Shown piece by piece: positions 1 to 12,065 of a stretch of DNA of 64,000 nucleotides (positions within the stretch are counted from its first letter, which is position 1; each line of letters opens with the position of its first letter). This DNA comes from Symsagittifera roscoffensis (lineage: Eukaryota; Xenacoelomorpha; Acoela; Convolutidae). The stretch covers positions 62,052,054-62,116,053 of the forward strand of contig NC_087066.1 in NCBI RefSeq assembly GCF_963678635.1. The letters run 5' to 3'. The notes beneath the pieces are model-generated. The model saw nothing but the letters and a program-made list of their open reading frames with translations. It ran no database searches and was not told the DNA's origin. Both the position numbers and the translations under genes were made by a program.

Positions 1-2125
1 ATTTAGTAAAAAGCGGTTTCTCTAATTAAAACAAAAAGGAAGGTTAGACTTTTTTTAATGAGAAGCTAAATTTCAAGAATTTTTGTTACTTGCTGCTGTC
101 AGTGCAAAATGAAACATTGAAGATATTGTAACAGTCCCTTTGCTCGTTGGCATAAAATGGCAGCTGATATATCTATCAAAGAAATCAAGCTTCACCTGCT
201 CTTTTTTTCTCCCTTCATCATCAGGGAATTTTCAACTAGATTTTAATTGAGTTTTCAAATCAAATATCCCTTATTCTTTATTCCTTTTTGACTGAAACTG
301 CAGCCTTCAATTTTTTCTCCTTAAATTTGTACAGTCTTTTATCTGGTTCTGTTGCACAATAGTCCAAGTTCAGTTGCTGATTTAATCGCTTTTTAATCAA
401 AGCAAAGAGAAACCTTGGGCAGCCAGTAAAGCTATTAAAATTTAATCTTTTGCGTTTTCTTTTATAATTAAAAAAGACGTATTAGTATCACCGCTCTTTT
501 AAAACACTGAGCGAAAATTTCAAAAAAACTCGTCAGTTTTCAAAACAAGAAACTATAGCCTTCATACGAGTAAATCAGTTAACTTGTCATTTAGAGAATA
601 AAGGGTTTGATTTATAGGGCACACTTTCAAAAGGGCAGAGTTTCGAAAAAATGTCAAAAAGATGTCGATTTTTTTTCTGGGTTGACCAAATTGATTTTTT
701 GAGTTGAGCTCCCCAAATTACTAGCAAGACCCTATTTTGACCTCATTTGCTACGCCTCAGTCAAAAAGGCAGCTTCAGCCACCTTCGAACTTAAAAAATT
801 GCGTTTTTTCGGGGCGCGCTCCCCCTCAAAGTAAGTATCTGTTGGCGCCTATGGCGCCTTCAGAAACACTTTAGGGTCAGTAATCAAAAATGGATATCTC
901 AAAATAGTACAAAGGGATCGGCACAGGGCCGAATCCCTGAGGAGAGGGGGCGTCCGACCCACTCCATCCTCTAAGTCTCCCCCTGCTACAAATGTTCACA
1001 AAATGATGTTGAGGTGAGATGAAAGTCAGTCTCCGATTTATCGAGGTTGTGTCTTTGTTTCTCAATTTTAAATTTTAAATCGAGTTTAAAGATAAAACTC
1101 ACATTTATATTTTACTAAAAAGCTGTTTCTCTAATTAAAACAAAAAGGAAGATTAGACTTTTATTAATGAAAAACTAAATTTCAAGAATTTTTGTTACTT
1201 GCTGCCGTCAGTGCAAAATGAAACATTGAAGATATTGGAAGAGTCCCTTTGCTCGTTGGCATAAAATGGCAGCTGATATATCTATCAAAGAAATCAAGCT
1301 TCACCTGCTCTTTTTTTCTCCCCTCATCATCAGGGAATTTTCAACTAGATTTTAATTGAGTTTTCAGATCAAATATCCCTTGTTCTTTATTCCTTTTTGA
1401 CTGAAACTGCAGCCTTCAATTTTTTCTCCTTGGATTTGTTAAGTCTTTTATCTGGTTCTGTTGCACAATAGTCCAAGTTCAGTTGCTGATTTAATAGTTT
1501 TTTAATCAAAGCAAAGACAAACCTTGGGCAGCCAGTAAAGCTATTAAAAATTAATCTTTTGCGTTTTCTTTTATAATTAAAAAAGACGTATTAGTATCAA
1601 CGCTCTTTTAAAACACTGAGCGAAAATTTTAAAAAAAAACTCGTCAGTTTTCAAAACAAGAAACAATAGTCCTAATACGAGTAAATCAGTCAACTTGTGA
1701 TTTAGAGAATAAAGGGTTTGATTTTAAGGGCACACTTTCAAAAGAGAGCAGAGTTTCAAAAAAATGTCAAAAAGATGTCAATTTTTTTTTTGGGTTGATC
1801 AAATTAATTTTCTGAGCTCCCCAATTTACTAGAAAGACCCCATTTTGACCAAATTTGCTTCGCCGCCGTCAAAAAGGCAGCTTCAGCCACTTTCGAACTT
1901 AAAAATTGCGTTTTTTCGTGGCTCGCTCCCCCTCAAAGTTAGTATCTGTTGGCGCCAAAGGCGCCAAAGGCGCCTTCAGAAAAACTTTAGGGTCAGTAGT
2001 CAAAAATGGATATCTCAAAATAGTACAAAGGGATCGTATCGGCAGGGGGTCGAATCCCTGAGGAGAGGTGGGGTCCGACCCACTCGATCCTCTAAGTCTC
2101 CCCCTATTACAAAAGTTCACTAAAT
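1..2125. repeat. Two tandem copies of a ~1.1 kb repeat
   Basis: Bases 1-1,000 and 1,112-2,120 are near-identical with an offset of about 1,107-1,111 bp. Both carry the same AT-rich first half, the same GGCGCC-containing stretch (near 842 and 1,949) and the same GC-richer tail ending in CTCTAAGTCTCCCCCT. The second copy has extra GGCGCCAAA units. The window opens inside the first copy, so more copies may lie to the left. I see no credible protein; the short frames on both strands are incidental. It could be a large-period satellite or a doubled fragment of a mobile element. Confidence 0.8.
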
Positions 2126-2579
2126 GGTTTTTGTCTTCAAATATGTCTCTTTTTGAAACGTTTCTCTCTTCTAATTCTTGCGATAAACATTACAAAATAT
2201 TTAATTCAAAGTATTTGTCACCAACTACAACTGCGTTCAAAGATCTTTTAAATAAACTATGTCACTCAATTTGTTTGATTGCAAAACTGTTTACAGGAAA
2301 AATGGAAAAAACGACAGCAGTATAGGTAGCGACTGGATGATTTAACAATTTATTTTAATTTAAATTTAATGAGACTTATTAATCGATGTTTCTATTGAAT
2401 TCCTTTCAATTTTGTCCTTTTACCTGGTAATCGTTCTAAAATAATTTACTACGTAGCTTCCTTCTTAGAATCATCACTAAGTTTAAGCTCAGCAAACAAA
2501 TTAATCTGGGAACTACATCAATGGAATTTTTAGCTTCAGTATGAATACTCACTACCTCAAAAATGATAGAAAAAATCTT
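2126..2579. other. AT-rich spacer, nothing recognised
   Basis: No open frame of note, repeat or RNA gene was recognised. It lies between the 1.1 kb tandem repeat and the BEL/Pao remnant and may include the decayed downstream part of that element. Confidence 0.5.
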
Positions 2580-3860
2580 GAGCGTCAAGTGTTCGTAGAT
2601 TGGAAACCCCTTGTACCTTTACTGAATTAATCATCAAAATGTTAAAATGCCTCTGAAAATAAAGCATTAGTGCCTTGAGGTTTATAAGTAAGTGACACAG
2701 CTACTACTGGGTACCAAAAATGTCATGCAAAACAGTCGATTCAAATCTGCTTAGAGATTGTTTGTCTGATGCGAAATACAAATAAGCGGATTTAAAACTA
2801 CCGTAAGACCCAATTTCATACCAATTTTAGAATTGTTCTAGAAGAGACTTGTCATCAACACTACATCTACAACATTGAGATGGCAAACGTGAGGATGACG
2901 GAAGAGGGCCGCTGAGATCCCAACCGATGGGTAAACGTATACCAAACAGAAAATTGCGGCTTTTATCAGCGAGAGTCTCTCATGGTGGGATGATGTGGAA
3001 CTAGTCTTGGCCTGAAGTGTTTTCCACGTCAGAACATTGGGACGTCAGGGAAGCCACTGGATCTAATTGAGGATAAATCTTTTTAAGTCTTGATCCTATG
3101 TTGAAATCATTCTTCACAAAAGGCCGTGTGTGAAAATGGTAGATGTGTGTTTGATAAAAACCTGAAAATACTATATCCACTACTTTCGTTATTACAGCTT
3201 GTTGTGAGCGTATTCCGTTGAAGCCCAGATTTAATTTTTCCCCGGAAAATGAGCAGAAGTCTGTGAATGATGCAAACTGAATCATAATGAACAAAGGTAT
3301 TAGAGCTGGTTGTGTTATTGGACATTCTCAGCTTAATATTTTGAAAACGACTTTCAACATGAAGAACGGCCGTGGTACAGGTACTTATAACTGTTTCTAC
3401 CTCAAGACTGGCAGAATGAGCAGAGATTTTTTCGCCTGCTGGCGACCTCTGTGAATCTTTTGCAGGATAAATTTTTTCGGCTCCAAAAAAGAGGACGTTA
3501 TGAGTACTGCTGTTGTAATTAGACTTACTGCTTTTTTTTAGATTTTAGACAACTTGGAAAAAAATGGACGGTTGCAGGCAAAAAAAACACAATTTTTTGG
3601 CAGTAAATCTTACTGTTCGAGTAGGAGTTTTCTCTTTGAAGACGCTGCCTGACCAAATGACATGTTTGCTGTTGCAAACAACACAGACTTACGGGATTTT
3701 TTGTCGGACATTTTTGTATTAGAGGACAAAATTTGTTACTGTTATAGAAGGGCTAGCGTTTCCTTGATTTTCCGGATTAAGAGTTTTTGGAGCGTTAGCT
3801 CGCATACGCTCATGCACATCTGCCTTTTCTGCCAACCAGTTATTGAAATGGATCACAGAT
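2580..3860 (-). pseudogene. BEL/Pao retrotransposon gag-pol remnant
   Basis: Read on the minus strand, several short frames appear in the order expected for a BEL/Pao polyprotein. A gag C-terminal segment (FNNWLAEKADVHERM, about 3,850-3,720) comes first. It is followed by a zinc-knuckle-like stretch (NCVFCLQPS, about 3,590) and a retroviral-type protease start in which the active-site triad reads YDSV where DSG would be expected (about 3,280). The typical BEL/Pao protease-to-RT motifs follow: GQD then FHIIPP (about 3,000), LPIGWDLSGPLP (about 2,920), and a NWYEIGSYG segment (about 2,800). The frames are broken by multiple stops and frameshifts, so this is an old non-functional copy. The family call rests on motif order and spacing by eye; RT catalytic motifs were not found. 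No LTRs were identified. Confidence 0.65.
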
Positions 3861-4235
3861 GCTTATTAAAGACTTTTTGTCACATTTGTGAAGGTGACAT
3901 AAATTGACTGAACCAAACACATGATGCAAGATTGCCGCTTATTCCTCTTGTCTCCTGTTGAAACTTCCTGCAGTTTGCGCATTCTTGCAACTCTGGTCTA
4001 TGAAGTAGGTCTTCAACCATAAGATGCCACGTTTCCTAATTTGAAGATGGCACTGCCCTGTTCTTCCCACTCCACTCTTGCTCTAGATGGAAAATCCCGG
4101 AGATGGCTTTCATCAAAGCGACAGTGCTAAGCTTGTGCATGCTCATTTTGGTGGTTTTGCCCAGCAGCGGTTCTTCAACTAGCTCTTTCTTGATCTTCTC
4201 GAATGCTCCTTCAGCTTGTTTATTCTAGATGAACT
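3861..4235 (-). other. Possible 5' gag part of the BEL/Pao remnant
   Basis: The minus strand has short coding-like frames with many stops, immediately upstream of the recognisable BEL/Pao gag end. I could not assign them. Apart from this, nothing is seen in the stretch. Confidence 0.25.
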
Positions 4236-4408
4236 TCTTACCCTTGCGCGACCCACGTTGTGACTTTGCACGACCCATGTTGCGACTTTTCGTGACCCAT
4301 GTTGCGACTTTGTGCGACCCAAATTAGCATTGTTGCTACTCTGTGCGACACATTTTGCGACTCTGAGCGACTCATGCTTCGACCCGGTTCGGCCCATGAC
4401 TCGACCCT
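4236..4408. repeat. 22-bp tandem array, left half
   Basis: Degenerate 22-bp units of the type TTCGACTCATGATTCGACCC. The left part is more diverged (GCGACCCATGTTGCGACTTT). The array stops exactly where the LTR begins (TGTAACATTC), and the same kind of array resumes at 25,297 beyond the other LTR. This suggests one array split by the retrotransposon. Confidence 0.75.
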
Positions 4409-5290
4409 TGTAACATTCGCCCGGAAGATACATATCGACGGAAAATATAGCTAGGTCCTAAGACGACTGGCTAACGTCTAAACAGAGCTTTACATGTTTT
4501 TCACCGTCTCTACCAAAGCCAGTTCTTTTGGTGGTCTTTCCAACATCGGGTCGACAAAAACGTCCAAATTAACCTAATTACATGCAGAAATAGTGAGCTC
4601 ATGGCTGGGTCTCAGTATCCCCAGACCACGAGGTCACTCCTAAAATCAGGGCTACTAGTGTTTATTGAATTATTATTGTTTTTGTTCAGTTGATAAAAAT
4701 CATCATCCTCATCGAAGATGGATTAACCCTTTCCCCCAACTCCTAGCTTCTCATCCTAGCAAAATGAATTCATATGTTAATTAAATTCAATTCAGGACAT
4801 AATAGGGAAGCTAAAAGTTTATATAAAAGGCTAAGAGTTTCAATCCCGAGACCCCTCCGGATTCTCGAATCCAGGGAAATAAGACCTTTATCTCCCTTCC
4901 GGAAGGCTGTCTTCCACCCTTCACCGTCGTTCGCAATGGCTTTGCAACTATTGTAGCGACACAATAGTTGCAACTCGGAGCGGTCTCTGTTACTTCTGTT
5001 TTTCTCTGACTCCGATCCTCAGTTTCTTCGTTGTTATCGTCGTCGCAACAAATGATGTTGTGTTTATTTCAGTTTCTTCTCTAAAATGGCCGTTTCTGAC
5101 GTTTCTTAGAATTGTTACGTCATCAATTCGAAATTTTAAAATTTAGGAATTTCCGAATCCTTCAGCCTTCACGATTTGTCCAATCGTTCGAATAACGCTC
5201 TTATTCCTTCAAAACCGCCAATTCGGAAGATTCACTGCTTCAAACTCGTTGCTGCGTCTGCATTTTTGTCAATTCTGCTCGAATGTCACA
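4409..5290 (-). repeat. 3' LTR of the Ty3/gypsy-like element
   Basis: Plus-strand ends are TGTAACATTC...GAATGTCACA, giving TG...CA termini and roughly inverted 11-bp ends. It aligns with 24,538-25,296 but is about 120 bp longer. The extra length is mainly a segment near 5,070-5,190, and a second patch near 4,560-4,620 also differs. It contains a TATATAAAA box readable on both strands (about 4,820). On the minus strand AATAAA lies roughly 140-150 bp beyond the TATA, consistent with U3-R-U5 order for minus-strand transcription. Confidence 0.85.
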
Positions 5291-5711
5291 CACACCCCGG
5301 ACAGTCCGGTCAATGTCCTCATTGAATCTCGCAATGTTCGTAAAATTGGTACAGTGTCATCGAACAGAATTTACAAAATGCACGAAATTACTTTTAACCC
5401 CTCATATCGACTCACTGCAGATTATAAATGGCATGATACTACATCACTATAGCCTTCAAATTTTTCACTAATCTGCACATTGAGGACATGACCTAAGATA
5501 AAAAACATATTTTCCGACTTCCAATGTCAATGTCCTGATTAAAAAAATTTTTCTCCTAGATTTTAAAAGATGTTGGTTTGCAGGACACTCCTGCCAACCA
5601 ACAAGCTAAAATTATCCTACCATGCTTCTTCCCTTCGGAAATCTTGCTTGTTATTGTCCTGAATATTAAAACTAAGAAACTCTGTGGTTAGAAAGAACAA
5701 TGAAGCAATCT
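5165..5711 (-). repeat. LTR/internal junction segment, copy 1
   Basis: This segment spans the last 125 bp of the 3' LTR (plus coordinates), the polypurine-tract position and about 420 bp of internal 3' non-coding sequence. A second copy in the same orientation lies at 7,785-8,326 inside ORF3. Both copies carry the perfect 13-bp palindrome CCGGACAGTCCGG next to the LTR edge. Confidence 0.8.
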
Positions 5712-5964
5712 CCTTCTTCAAGAGATTACCCAAGCCTTTCATGTCACCACAGAGTGATCAGTTCTCCTAGTTGATTAAAAACAGTCATGCAGGCTGGCAC
5801 ATTTAAATATACTCTTTACTCAAGCCTTTTCTAAATAAATAGTAAGTGTCTCTAAAGCCACTAACTAAAATCAAAATGCAAATTTATAAATGCAACAAAT
5901 TCTCTAATGTTCAAAATTCAACTAAATATTTCAGTTTTCAAATACAACTTGGTTGCTTGGTTTC

Positions 5965-8900
5965 TCACTTGAGTTTTTTCACACACATAAAAAAATTCTG
6001 AAATTTAACTTCTTCTTCTTCGTCACTCCTTTGTTTCTCTTCTTTTCGTCGTTTAGAAGTTCTAAAACTTCTAAATTCTTCTAATTTTCTTTCTTTCAAC
6101 ACATCGTTTGCTTTCTGACGCTGTTGGAAGCATTCCTCCAACACTTCTGCTCTTCTAGCCTCTGTTTGCAACAAGGTAGAGGATCCACGTTCTATTCTCT
6201 ATTTCGGCAGAAGCTGTTGTGGAGACACAACGTCAAGTTTCTCTCCAAGTCTTCCCTCAACATCTCTTCCTTCTCCTTTCCACTACGTTCACTTGTCCTG
6301 GAAATTTTTTACAGCGGTGGTCACTGCATTCCGATGAGTCACGAAAGCTCGCTTGAAAGCTCCTGCTCCAATGTCCAATTGATATCCACTGTATACTCTG
6401 CCGTGCTTCGACATATGCTTTTTGGCATATTCGTACAACCATGCAGTCATGTTAGCTCTGAACCATGGCATCAATCGTCTTCTTGCCCATATCTTTTTCA
6501 CTTCCATCGGAATGTTTAGAATCTTGCACGTTGTCTCAAAAAGATCTAAATCTTTTAGACAACCCAATTTCTGCAACTGTTCTCTCGTCGGTGCCTCCTG
6601 TCTATTGTTTTCTCTCACATGAGCCTCCAGCCATCGTATCGCCATCATAACTCCCATTATCACTATCGTTATGGGCCGTGATCAGTCTGGTAAACCCATG
6701 GAGAGCAGCTCTCCAGAGTCCCAGATCAACACCAGATTACTACGCTCGGGATACCACCAGGTCTGCAGCAAGCAGTGGCAGGGAAACTCGTCATGTGTCA
6801 ACATGATGCTCCTCCAATTACGTTTTCCCGAAGCTTCCAGTAATGGTTCCACTTCCATCATCACTCGGTGGACTTCATCATTCTCGTCTACTGTATTGTA
6901 ATCTGTAACGGTTGATCCTCTCTGTTTCTGTCTCTCAAATTCACTGAAGTTCCCACTCACGTATCCCATGAACTTCTTCCCAGTATTGATTCCAACTCCT
7001 CCTTTGATCTCTCTGGAACTGCTGAGAACATCTTACACAGTAACTCGTAAGATTTTTCGGACATTCTCGTAAGTCTCACACACTTTGACACTAGGAAGGC
7101 TTGATCCACGATCGTTCTCGTACTCTTTACATCCACAGCTACCAAATTCACCGGGTATCTGCTCTTGTACATTGGAGCCAATGTCGATCCCACCAAATAT
7201 CGTGCTCCTGATGGTCTACAATAAGTCTCACTGTGTCTGATGTTCATTTACGACTCGATCGCTTCCCTCCATTTTCCTATGTGCTTCTGCTCAGTTTGCA
7301 AAACTCCTGGGAACACTTCTACACTGATGGCTGTGACCATCTCATGTCTCTGTTCTAGATTCAATAGTGACTCTAAAGAACCAAACATGCTGTAGAATCC
7401 TAGTGCAGTCACTAGATTCACCTCGGTTCCTGCATGGCAATCTGCGATCAGTTCCGTTTCCGTCCTTGCTGTCATCACGCCATTCCCAAACAATATCGTC
7501 AATTGCTTGTGTTGTCTCTCTAGGGTTTTCACACAATCCAGACCTCCACAAACGTGACCTTCCAGTCCACAGACTTCCGCCAGACAGCTACCAGGTTTGA
7601 CCCAGTCTTCTGGTCCCCAGCCAGGCAACTCCACTTTGTCTTCCCCATTGCTCCTAGAGGCTGTTATCATCACATTATATATGATGTTAAGGTCACGCAG
7701 ATTACAGTCTGCATTCAGCTCCCTCTGCGCATCTTGTGTCGCCCGTAATATCGAGTCAGCATTGGGACTAGGACACCATGATTCTAGCCTTCACAGTTTG
7801 GCTAATCGTTCCAATAACACTGCTAATCCTTCAAAACTACTAATTCAGAAGGCTAGCTGCTAAAATTTCGAATCTGAATTTTCGTCCATTCTGGTCGAAT
7901 GTCACATACTCCCCGGACAGTCCGGTCAATGTCCCCATTGAATCTCGCAATGATCGTAAAATTGGTACAGTGTCATCGAACAGAATTTACAAAATGCACG
8001 AAATTACTTTTATCCGCGTCATATCGACTCACTGCAGAATATAAATGGCATCATACTACATCACTATAGCCTTCCAATTTTTTCACTAATCTGCACATTG
8101 AGGATATGACCTAAGATAAAAACATCTTTTCTGACTCCAATGTCAATGTCCTGATTTAAAACTTTTTCTCCTAGATTTTAAAAGATGTTGGTTTGCAGGA
8201 CAGTCTTGCCAACCAACAAGCTAAAATTATCCTACTATGCTTCTTCCCTTCGGAAATCTTACTTGTTATTGTCCTGAATAATAAAACTAAGGAACTTTGT
8301 GGTTAGAAAGAACAATGAAACAATCTGAGAATCCCAACCGAAACTCCACTCTTTTGTCGGTTTTTGGTATGGAAGGTGCAGTCACCTCTTCTTCCAAGAC
8401 CAGTCCCAATTTGGTCCTCGGATTATTAGCGCTCTTGATCGTTACAATTCTCGACGTCCAGAATCTTAGCAACACTGCCTGCTCGTAATCAAAGAAGCAA
8501 TCGCGTATGTCTTCACTCAGGAAAGGGTTGTACGCTATCCCTATGATTCCGGACACGTAGCTGTACGACTTCTTCTTGATCGGTCCACATTACTCTTTGG
8601 ATTTCGGCAGTGCCCCCTTAGATTCTTTAGTGAGTCTCAGCTCCTTGTTTGAAAATCTCCTGATTTCGTCTATCTTTCTCATGGGCTCTAACTCCTCAGG
8701 TACTTTCATATTCACTCTCATCGGCTTGCTTCGATGCATCTCCAGTAGTGCTAGCAAGATTAAGGCTTTTGCTCGTTCATCGCCCTCCCTCAACATCTTG
8801 ACACAGGTGTTCAATGCTGGTACTGAAATCTGCTCTATCAGGAATCGAATGAAACAGAGAGCATCTCTCCGCTTCGCGCACGCTACAGCCATTCCTTCCT

Positions 8901-9709
8901 GGGCTATCAGATCCCTCAGGCTCATCATCAGGAATACTTTTTCTTCTTTTGACCTTTTCCTTTCTTCTGAGTCATATTCCCCTCGAGTTAGTCCCATCAA
9001 GAACCAGGCGAACCTCAGTTGTAATTCGGTTCTCACGTAAGGTACTGCCATGAGAGCGTGTATTCTCGGCGTAGTCCTCATTTCCTCTTCGAAGTACTTC
9101 AACACCACTGCTTTCCATGGAAGGCTCACTAATTGCTCGATCGTTTCCGCCTGCATCTCAGATGACGCTAGAGTTCCGTACGCCTTCTGCTTGAGGGTGG
9201 TGCCTCGCAACATCATCTCCAGATAGCCCTCCATGGCACCCTTGTCTTCCAGAGCCATCACATATCCTCTAGCCGAGTTTCGGTATTCTAACATCTCCAT
9301 GTATCCACCGGCGGGTTCATCTATTGACACAGTCTCCGACACTGTCAGTCGGTTATACTCCACTGGTACTAGTTGTCCTGCGACACTTCCCTTTCCGTGG
9401 TTCATGGGAGATGGTTTAAAGTCTTTCATCGTGCTTTCTCCACATTGGCTAAGTATTTCCTTCCATTTCTAAGGTTGCTCCAGTCAGAGTGCGGTCACTC
9501 CTTTTGGATTTGTAATCTGTTGACTTTATCCCCGCCATGAGAATGGTTGGCACCATCGCTACATCGGTTAACATTCTGTCCGTGTCAGGCAATTGATAAT
9601 CACCTTGTCCCAAATCCATGGCCTCTTCGACTCGTTTTCGTTTCGCTGAATTGACAGCTTTCATTGATATCTCTGAATCTACCTTCGTCATTCCTACTCT
9701 CCTCGGCAT
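5965..9709 (-). pseudogene. ORF3: large unrecognised protein in the env position, broken
   Basis: Minus-strand reading pieces run from an ATG at 9,709 to a stop at 5,965. They would total about 1,050 residues once the 540-bp insert at 7,785-8,326 is discounted. Order of pieces: a basic N-terminus (KRKRVEEA, possible nuclear-localisation-like), a frameshift near 9,465, a 279-residue helical piece (8,590-9,429), the insert, then cysteine-containing pieces at 7,248-7,673, 6,957-7,247, 6,682-6,969 and 6,289-6,663. It ends in a strongly charged, coiled-coil-like tail (5,965-6,174). I see no signal peptide, no transmembrane helix and no furin-type site, so by eye it is not a classical envelope glycoprotein. 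Family not recognised; a captured soluble or nucleoprotein-like gene is possible but unproven. It lies between pol and the 3' LTR, so it probably depended on the element's LTR promoter through a subgenomic or spliced RNA. Confidence 0.65.
7785..8326 (-). repeat. LTR/internal junction segment inserted in ORF3, copy 2
   Basis: About 540 bp nearly identical to 5,165-5,711 interrupts minus-strand ORF3. The inverted ORF3 copy is continuous at the same place (10,720-10,766), and about 45 bp present there is replaced by the insert here. It contains a PPT-like GGGGAGTA on the minus strand next to the LTR start, and 125 bp of LTR, but no complete LTR. Confidence 0.8.
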
Positions 9710-9725
9710 CACTTTGCTGCCTATA

Positions 9726-12065
9726 GATGAACCCGCCGGTGGATACATGGAGATGTTAGAATACCGAAACTCGGCTAGAGGATATGTGATGGCTCTGGAA
9801 GACAAGGGTGCCATGGAGGGTTATCTGGAGATGATGTTGCGAGGCACCACTCTCAAGCAGAAGGCGTACGGAACTCTAGAGTCATCTGAAACGATCGAGC
9901 AATTAGTGAGCCTTCCATGGAAAGCAGTGGTGTTGAAGTACTTCGAAGAGGAAATGAGGACTACGCCGAGAATACACGCTCTCATGGCAGTACCTTACGT
10001 GAGAACCGAAATACAACTGAGGTTCGCCCGGTGCATGATGGGATTAACTCGAGGGGAATATGACTCAGAAGAAAGGAAAAGGTCAAAAGAAGAAAAAGTA
10101 TTCCTGATGACGAGCCTGAGGAATCTGATAATCCAGGAAGGAATGGCAGTAGCGTGCGCGAAGCGGAGAGATGCTCTCTGTTTCATTCGATTTCTGATAG
10201 AGCAGTTTTCAGTACCAACATTGAACACCTGTGTCAAGATGTTGAGGGAGGGCGATGAACGAGCAAAAGCCTTACTCTTGCTAGCACTACTGGAGATGCA
10301 TCAAAGCAAGCCGATGAGAGTGAATATGAAAGAACCTGAGGAGTTAGAGCCCATGAGAAAGATAGACGAAATCAGGAGATTTTCAAACAAGGAGCTGAGA
10401 CTCACTATAGAATCTATGGGGGCACTGCCGAAATCCAGTGAGTACTGTGGACCGATCAAGAAGAAGTCGTACAGCTACGTGTCCGGAATCATAGGGATAG
10501 CATACAACCCTTTCCTGAGTGAAGACATACGCGATTGCTTCTTTGATTACGAGCAGGCAGCAGGCAGTGTTGCTAAGATTCTGGAGGTCGAGAATTGTAA
10601 CGATCAAGAGCGCTAATAATCCGCAGACCAAATTGGGACTGATCTAGGAAGAAGAGGTGACTGCACCTTCCATACCAAAATCCGACAAAAGAGTGGAGTT
10701 TGGGATGGGATTCTCAGATGAACTACTGAGAACGAGCGTGATGGTAGTGTGGGAACTGATGAAACTATCATGGTGTCCTAGTCCCAATGCTGACTCGATA
10801 TTACGGGCGACAAAAGATGCGCAGAGGGAGCTGAATGCAGACTGTAACCTGCGTGACCTTTACATCATATATCAACGGGGAAGACAAAGTGGAGTTGCCT
10901 GGATGGGGACCAGAAGACTGGGTCAATTCTATTAGCTGTCTGGCGGAAGTCTGTTGACTGGAAGGTCACGTTTGTGCAGGTCTGGATTGTGTGAAAACCC
11001 TAGAGAGACAACACAAGCAATTGACGATATTGTTTGGGAATGTCGTGATGAAAGCAAGGACGGAAACGGAGCTGATCGCAGATTGCCATGGAGGAACCGA
11101 GGTGAATATAGTGACTGCACTAGGATTCTACAGCATGTTTGGTTCTTTTGAGTCACTATTGAATCTAGAACAGAGACATGAGATGGTCACAGCCATCAGT
11201 GTAGAAGTGTTCCCAGGAGTTTTGCAAACTGAGCAGAAGCATATAGGAAAATGGAGGGAAGCAATCGAGGCAGAAATGAACATAAGACACAGTGAGACTC
11301 AGTGTAGACCATCAGGAGCACGATATTTGGTGGGATCGATATTGGCTCCAATGTGCAAGTGCAGATACCCGGTGCATTTTGTAGCTGTGGATGTAAAGAG
11401 TACGAGAACGATCGTGGATCCAGCCTTCTCAGTGCCAAAGTGTGTGAGACTAACGAGAATGTCCGAAAAACCTTACGAGTTACTGTGTAAGATGTTCTCA
11501 GCAGTTACAGAGAGAACAAAGGAGGAGTTGGAATCAATACTGGGAAAGAAATTCATGGAATACGTGAGTGGGAACTTCAGTGACTTTGAGAGACAGAAAC
11601 AGAGAGGATCAACCGTTACAGATTACAATACAGCAGACGAGAATGATGAAGTCCACCGAGTGATGATGGAAGTGGAACCATTACTGGAAGCTTCGGGAAA
11701 ACGTAATGGAGGAGCATCATGTTGACACATGACGAGTTTCCCTGCCACTGCTTGCTGCAGACCTGGTGGTATCCCGAGCGTAGTAATCTGGTGTTGATCT
11801 GGGACTCTGGAGAGCTGCTCTCCATGAGTTTACCAGACTCATCACGGCCCATAACAATAGTGATAGTGGAAGTTATGATGGCGATACAATGGCTGGAGGC
11901 TCATGTGAGAGAAAACAATAGACAGGAGGCACCGACGAGAGAACAGTTGCAGAAATTGGATTGTCTAAAAGACTTAGATCTTTTTGAGACAACGTGCAAG
12001 ATTCTAAACATTCCGATGGAAGTGAAAAAGATATGAGCAAGAAGCCGATTGATGCCATGGCTCAG
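9726..12065 (+). pseudogene. Inverted second copy of ORF3
   Basis: The plus strand repeats ORF3 from the residues IDEPAGGYMEM onward (332-residue piece 9,726-10,616, then 10,657-10,935, 10,991-11,725, 11,719-12,036). Identity to the minus-strand copy is high. This copy lacks the 540-bp insert, which shows the uninterrupted join near 10,720. Stops and frameshifts occur at about 10,617, 10,935, 11,150 and 11,722. It ends abruptly at about 12,065 (after codons for MPW) where pol sequence begins, so it lacks the C-terminal quarter. The two copies form an inverted repeat with a spacer of about 400 bp (9,322-9,725) that contains the unique ORF3 N-terminus. Confidence 0.8.

Noticed and set aside
4179-4433. 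Repetitive small protein across the 22-bp array
   Set aside because: Simple translation of the tandem array.
9233-9472. Plus-strand 79-residue frame beginning MAPLSSRAITYPLAEF
   Set aside because: It is the antisense of ORF3 and appears twice because ORF3 is in an inverted repeat.
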